Shown here: positions 59,529 to 64,000 of the stretch, in pieces
Position numbering within the stretch: position 1 is the stretch's first letter
How the letters are laid out: every line of letters starts with the position of its first letter
Source: an uncultured Cellvibrio sp.
GTDB lineage: Bacteria; Pseudomonadota; Gammaproteobacteria; Pseudomonadales; Cellvibrionaceae
Direction of reading: 5' to 3'
DNA length: 64,000 nt
Assembly: GCA_937958105.1 (NCBI GenBank)
Contig: CALFXJ010000060.1
Location: 1-64,000, forward strand
Notes under the pieces: model-generated
Seen by the model: the letters and a program-made list of their open reading frames with translations, nothing else
What the model was told of the DNA's origin: nothing
The model's database searches: none
Translations under genes and position numbers: made by a program

Positions 59529-61356
59529 TGAGTTACTCCCTTATTATGAGAAAGAACTCGCTTTCATCCGGCAGATGGGTGCTGAGTTCGCCAAAGAACA
59601 TCCGAAGATTGCCGGGCGTCTCGGCATCAGTTCCGAAACTATCGAAGACCCTCACGTTTCGCGTCTGATCGAGAGCTTTGCCTACCTCAACGCCCGTATT
59701 CAACACAAGCTGGACGATGATTTTCCAGAGCTTAGTGATGCCCTGTTGACGATCCTATTCCCCCATTACCAGCGCCCGATTCCTTCCATGGCTATTGTTC
59801 AGTTTGTGGCAGATGAAGAGCAACTGGACGGAAGTTATAAACTACCTAAGAACACTTTGCTGGAAACAGAACAGTTCCAGGGGGAGAACTGCCGTTTTTC
59901 TACCGTCTACGCCACTGAGCTGCTGCCACTGTCGGTTGTCGACGCCAACCTGATCGGACGCCCCTTCACCACACCGGGTTCATCTTCTGTGCGTGGTGCC
60001 GGCGGGGTATTGCGACTGCGCCTGAAGGCATTCAACAACGATATCAACCTTCATGAGCTTCGTCCGGACCGGCTGCGTTTTTACTTGAAGGGGCAGTCGC
60101 AACACATTCACCCTTTGTACGAGATGTTGCTGAACGAATGCCAGAACGTAGTAATGACGACGTCAGAAACCGATACGACGCCTGTTTATCTCGGCAAAGA
60201 CGTTATCAAAGCAGTGGGGTTCGGGAGCGATGAGGGAATTTTCCCCTACCCGCCTTCATCATTTATCGGGTATCGCCTGCTGACAGAGTTTTTTGTCTTC
60301 CCTGAGAAATACATGTTCATTGATATTCAGGGCCTGGCTGATGCAATTCCCGAGGACGCCACTAACGAATTAAATCTTTATATCTACCTGAACAGCTCTG
60401 ATGTAGAGCTGGAACATAATATTTCTGCCGACACTTTTATCCTCGGGTGCACGCCGGTCGTGAATCTGTTCAACCACCGAGCCGATCCGATCAAGATCGA
60501 CCATACGCGACTGGAATATCAGGTAGTGGCCGATACCCGCCGTCCGCTGGGGTACGAGATACATTCGATTGACAAAGTAGTAGCTTCGACGTCCTCTGGA
60601 GAAAAGAAAGAATATCTGCCGTTCTACGGCATGAAACATGAGCATCAGGATAATGAAAATCACGCTTTCTGGTTTGCGTCCCGTCGCCATGCAAAGCTGA
60701 ACTATCTTGAGCGAGACGAAGGTACAGATGTTTTTCTCAATCTCGTGGATCTGCAGTTCAATCCCAATGTGCCGGATGACAGAACGCTGATCATTGACAC
60801 TACCTGCAGCAACCGTGACCTGCCGGCGAAGCTGCCTTTTAATCTCGAACAACCTAAGCTGCAATGTGTGAATGGTGCCCCTCCCTGCGAACGCATCCGC
60901 TGTCTGACCCAACCGACCGCTACCATCCGACCACCATTGCGGGATGGTGCACGCTGGCGACTGCTGTCGCACCTGAATCTCAACCATTTATCAATTACCG
61001 GTGGTCCCGATGCAACCGAGGCGATGAAAGAAATACTTCGTCTCTACGACTTTAAGGAATCTTCAGCAACCCGCGCATTGATTGAATCCATTAAGTCACT
61101 CAATGCGCGACCTGTGAGCGCACCATTAAATATTGACGGGCACGCGACGCTCTGCCGCGGTATAGAGATTGAAATTGTACTTGACGATACTTTGTCATCA
61201 GGCAGCAGCAGTTTCCTGTTTGCGTCCGTACTGGAGCACTTTTTTGGGCTTTACTGTTCCATTAATTCATTCACGCGTGTACTGATAAAACGTAACAACA
61301 AAGAAGGCTATCTTAAGAAATGTCCACCCCGAGCCGGCGAAAAAATTCTTCTGTAG
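59521..61356 (+). CDS. tssF: T6SS baseplate protein TssF
   Basis: This 611-residue protein has the family start LLPYYEKELAFIRQMGAEFA and KHPKIAGRLG-like segment (EHPKIAGRLG), then VSRLIESFAYLNARIQHKLDDDFPEL. The start at 59521 is used, inside the tssE end, rather than 59503. TssF and TssG form the wedge core. It overlaps tssG by 37 bases. Confidence 0.95.
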   Translation: MADELLPYYEKELAFIRQMGAEFAKEHPKIAGRLGISSETIEDPHVSRLIESFAYLNARIQHKLDDDFPELSDALLTILFPHYQRPIPSMAIVQFVADEEQLDGSYKLPKNTLLETEQFQGENCRFSTVYATELLPLSVVDANLIGRPFTTPGSSSVRGAGGVLRLRLKAFNNDINLHELRPDRLRFYLKGQSQHIHPLYEMLLNECQNVVMTTSETDTTPVYLGKDVIKAVGFGSDEGIFPYPPSSFIGYRLLTEFFVFPEKYMFIDIQGLADAIPEDATNELNLYIYLNSSDVELEHNISADTFILGCTPVVNLFNHRADPIKIDHTRLEYQVVADTRRPLGYEIHSIDKVVASTSSGEKKEYLPFYGMKHEHQDNENHAFWFASRRHAKLNYLERDEGTDVFLNLVDLQFNPNVPDDRTLIIDTTCSNRDLPAKLPFNLEQPKLQCVNGAPPCERIRCLTQPTATIRPPLRDGARWRLLSHLNLNHLSITGGPDATEAMKEILRLYDFKESSATRALIESIKSLNARPVSAPLNIDGHATLCRGIEIEIVLDDTLSSGSSSFLFASVLEHFFGLYCSINSFTRVLIKRNNKEGYLKKCPPRAGEKILL

Positions 61357-62447
61357 TTGAGCAGCTGCTCCGTTCGCCTCACGCCTATTCGTTCTATCAG
61401 GCTGTACGCTTGCTGGAGCGGGCTGCACTGTGGGAGTCTCGTACGCTGACTCCCGGTACCCGTGTGCTCGGAGCTCGCAATCCTGTTGCGCTTTTCGTAC
61501 CGCCACCCACCGAAACCGTTCGTATCAAAACCCAGCCGAGCTTCAAGTTTCCCGAGGCTGAAGTACAGGTTATTCAGCGCGGGGAAGCTGGTAACGCTGC
61601 TCCCTCATGGCAGATGCAGACAAACTTCATGAGTCTGACGGGAAGTGTCGGAGTCATGCCGTATCACTACACTGAGCTGATACTGCAACGACTCAAACAG
61701 AAAGATGAATCTCTGCTGCGCTTCCTTGATTTATTCAATCACCGCATTATTTCTCTGTTCTATCAGGCTGGAACAAAGTACCGGCTGCCTATCGAATATG
61801 AGCGAAAAAAAATCGCATCAGGTCCGAAGAAGACACGGGACATCTCTACACAAGCACTGCTTTCTCTCATCGGCCTAGGCACTCAGGGTTTGACGGGTAG
61901 ATTGCAAATAAAAGATGAGTCGTTATTATTTTACAGCGGCCTGTTGACCCAACAGGTTCGTACCACCAGTGGGTTGAAGCAGATTCTGCAGGATTATTTT
62001 GATATTCCGGTAAAAATTCACGAGTTTATCGGACAATGGCAGGAGCTGATTCCCGATATCCGCACCCGTCTGGCTTCACGGCAACTGCCTAAAGGTCAGA
62101 ATGCCCGTCTCGGTCAGTCCGCGATGGTGGGGCATAAAGGATGGTTCGCTCAGGGCAAGATCCGTATCTCCCTCGGACCGCTCAATCGCGAGCAGTTTTA
62201 TCGGTTTGCCCCGGGCACCAAAGCTTTGCGGGCACTCAATGATATGGTGCGAATGTATGTGGGTATTGAAAGGGATTACGACTTTATTATCGAAGTAAAA
62301 CGCCGAGATATTCCGAAGAAAATCACCTTAAGCAAAAACCCGAATCCGATCATCGGTTGGAATACCTGGCTTTCTACCAGCGATAAGCCGAATCAGGATA
62401 ATAACGAAACCTTAAAAATTACTGTGTCGGCTAACCGATTAAAATAA
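61320..62447 (+). CDS. tssG: T6SS baseplate protein TssG
   Basis: This 375-residue protein has the TssG patterns VVEQLLRSPHAYSFYQAVRLLER near the start, MSLTGSVGVMPYHYTELIL and FLDLFNHRIISLFYQ. The ATG at 61320 lies inside tssF (37-base overlap), suggesting coupled translation. It acts with TssF in the wedge. Confidence 0.94.
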   Translation: MSTPSRRKNSSVVEQLLRSPHAYSFYQAVRLLERAALWESRTLTPGTRVLGARNPVALFVPPPTETVRIKTQPSFKFPEAEVQVIQRGEAGNAAPSWQMQTNFMSLTGSVGVMPYHYTELILQRLKQKDESLLRFLDLFNHRIISLFYQAGTKYRLPIEYERKKIASGPKKTRDISTQALLSLIGLGTQGLTGRLQIKDESLLFYSGLLTQQVRTTSGLKQILQDYFDIPVKIHEFIGQWQELIPDIRTRLASRQLPKGQNARLGQSAMVGHKGWFAQGKIRISLGPLNREQFYRFAPGTKALRALNDMVRMYVGIERDYDFIIEVKRRDIPKKITLSKNPNPIIGWNTWLSTSDKPNQDNNETLKITVSANRLK

Positions 62448-62493
62448 ACCGACGCGAAACCCGATTTCACACAACATTGGTAAGGATAGAACG

Positions 62494-64000
62494 ATGATCA
62501 GCATAGATCTCAAATCTCTGGTAGGTAAGCTCAATGAGCCCTGTCGTAATGCACTTGAAGGAGCAGCCGGGCTTTGTTTGTCACGCACCCATTACAACGT
62601 TGAAATCGAACACTGGCTGTTAAAGCTGCTAGAAATCCCTGACAGCGACATACTTTCAATCCTGGAAAAATTTGAGGTCAACCCGGGCAACCTGGTCCGC
62701 CAGCTGAATCGTGAACTGGACAGCATCAAGGCCGGTAATTCACGGGCTCCAGCCCTCTCCCCTTCGATTGTTGACCTTGCCAAGAATGCCTGGATGCTGG
62801 CATCCGTAGAGTATGGTCACAGCAGGGCAACGTCTGCACATATCCTCGGCGCATTGATGCTCGATGAAAATCTGCGTCGCGCCACAGAAGTTACCTCTGG
62901 TGAACTGAAAAAAATTCCACCGGAATCTCTCCGCGATCTCATTCGTGCGCTGGTGGGCACCACAACAGAATCGAAAAGCACCAATCTCGGCGATACGTCT
63001 TCCGGTGATGCAGCGGCTGTAGGCGCGCCCAGCAAATCTCCTGCCTTGGATAAATTTACTGTCAACCTGACCGAAGCAGCCAGGAACGGCAAGATTGACG
63101 CAGTACTGGGACGTGACGAAGAAGTGCGTCAGATCATCGACATCCTGATTCGCCGCCGGCAGAACAACCCCATCCTTACCGGTGAAGCCGGTGTGGGCAA
63201 GACCGCTGTGGTTGAAGGTTTTGCTTTGCGCATTGCCTCTGGGGATGTACCCGATCAGTTAAAGAACGTGACGATCCGCAGTCTCGACCTCGGATTGCTG
63301 CAGGCTGGCGCCAGCGTCAAAGGCGAGTTTGAGAATCGCTTGAAATCCGTCATTGCTGAAGTTAAAGCCTCCCCGGAACCCATCATCATGTTTATTGATG
63401 AGGCGCATACCTTGATCGGTGCTGGAGGCAAAGAAGGCCAGGGAGATGCCGCCAACCTGCTCAAGCCCGCCCTCGCCCGCGGTGAACTGCGCACTATCGC
63501 AGCAACAACCTGGGCCGAATACAAAAAGTATTTCGAACGAGACCCCGCCCTGACTCGCCGCTTTCAGGTGGTAAAAATCGAAGAGCCGAGCGAAGAAAAA
63601 GCGATCAACATGATGCGGGCCATCTCCGAGATGCTGCAGAACCACCACGGTGTGCGCATCATGGACGAGGCAATTGTTGACTCTGTGCGTCTCTCCTCCC
63701 GCTATATCACTGCTCGCCAGCTGCCGGACAAATCGGTCAGCCTGCTCGACACTGCCTGTGCCCGCGTTGCTCTCTCCCAGAGCGCCACGCCCGCAGCCAT
63801 TGAAGATACCCGCCGACGCATCACTCAGTGTGAAGCAACCATCCAGTCACTGGGCCGGGAAAATGCCTCGCTTGGAAACTGCGAAGAGCGTATCGCTCAG
63901 TTAGTGGCAGAGAAAGAAAGCCTGCAGGCCCAGCTGGAAGAGCAGGAAGTCCAATGGCACAAAGAAGCTGAGAAGGTTAAAGAAATACACGCACTGCAAA
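62494..64000 (+). CDS. tssH: T6SS ClpV ATPase TssH (partial, runs off right edge)
   Basis: The start is the ATG at 62494 with TAAGGAT upstream, 46 bp after tssG. The frame stays open to the window end (502 codons; complete proteins are about 870-900). The N-terminal domain (1-150) contains SRTHYNVEIEHWLLKLL, typical of ClpV. The first AAA+ module has Walker A GEAGVGKT (230-237), Walker B IIMFIDEAH and the ATTWAEYKKYFERDPALTRRF block, and a coiled coil begins near the edge. ClpV disassembles contracted sheaths by recognising TssC. Confidence 0.97.
   Translation, partial: MISIDLKSLVGKLNEPCRNALEGAAGLCLSRTHYNVEIEHWLLKLLEIPDSDILSILEKFEVNPGNLVRQLNRELDSIKAGNSRAPALSPSIVDLAKNAWMLASVEYGHSRATSAHILGALMLDENLRRATEVTSGELKKIPPESLRDLIRALVGTTTESKSTNLGDTSSGDAAAVGAPSKSPALDKFTVNLTEAARNGKIDAVLGRDEEVRQIIDILIRRRQNNPILTGEAGVGKTAVVEGFALRIASGDVPDQLKNVTIRSLDLGLLQAGASVKGEFENRLKSVIAEVKASPEPIIMFIDEAHTLIGAGGKEGQGDAANLLKPALARGELRTIAATTWAEYKKYFERDPALTRRFQVVKIEEPSEEKAINMMRAISEMLQNHHGVRIMDEAIVDSVRLSSRYITARQLPDKSVSLLDTACARVALSQSATPAAIEDTRRRITQCEATIQSLGRENASLGNCEERIAQLVAEKESLQAQLEEQEVQWHKEAEKVKEIHALQ

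Overview
This window looks like chromosomal DNA from a polysaccharide-degrading gammaproteobacterium, most likely Cellvibrionaceae or a close relative (Cellvibrio, Saccharophagus or Teredinibacter type). The reasons are the secreted lipoproteins with poly-serine linkers, the PL6/PL7/PL17 alginate lyases beside a very large TonB-dependent receptor, and the Mrp and type VI gene orders. The assignment is an inference from gene content. I saw no rRNA, tRNA, CRISPR array, transposase or integrase.

Region 1 (1-23749) is an alginate-utilisation locus, mostly on the minus strand. A FadR/GntR regulator (23006-23749, plus strand) sits at its right end, divergent from an esterase. To its left lie two PL7 lyases, two lipoproteins built only from putative glycan-binding modules, a jelly-roll lipoprotein, a TonB-dependent receptor, a PL6 lyase, a PL17 oligoalginate lyase, a hexuronate-type MFS permease and an SDR reductase probably acting on DEH (4-deoxy-L-erythro-5-hexoseulose uronate). 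A tpiA-fbaA-fbp-amidohydrolase operon follows. Together they would cut alginate outside the cell, bind and import oligomers, finish depolymerisation, reduce DEH to KDG and return triose phosphates to hexose phosphate. KDG kinase and KDPG aldolase are not in the window. The reductase and receptor genes have matching upstream elements at almost the same distance from their start codons, which suggests common control.

Region 2 (23961-30000, plus strand) is a tightly coupled Mrp Na+/H+ antiporter operon with MrpA and MrpB fused (AB-C-D-E-F-G).

Region 3 (30085-64000) is a type VI secretion locus with all 13 core components; the last, tssH/clpV, runs off the right edge. From a divergent promoter region (53863-54267), tssA-B-C-C'-E-F-G-H run rightwards and fha-tssJ-K-L-M-tagF-pppA-ppkA run leftwards. 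Hcp, VgrG and a tip cluster (DUF6484, DUF2169, DUF4150/PAAR-like, TIGR02270) lie further left.

Between ppkA and hcp is a foreign-looking cassette: ExbB, two tandem ExbD proteins, an AgmX/TonB-like protein and a TpsB (FhaC/ShlB) outer-membrane transporter with no TpsA partner in view. The first ExbD has Asn where the proton-carrying Asp is expected, while the second keeps it. This cassette is my best candidate for an under-described system. Next are the DKT(R/V) motifs repeated in both the T6SS kinase and TssL, and the alginate-binding lipoproteins that may take the place of SusD-like proteins.
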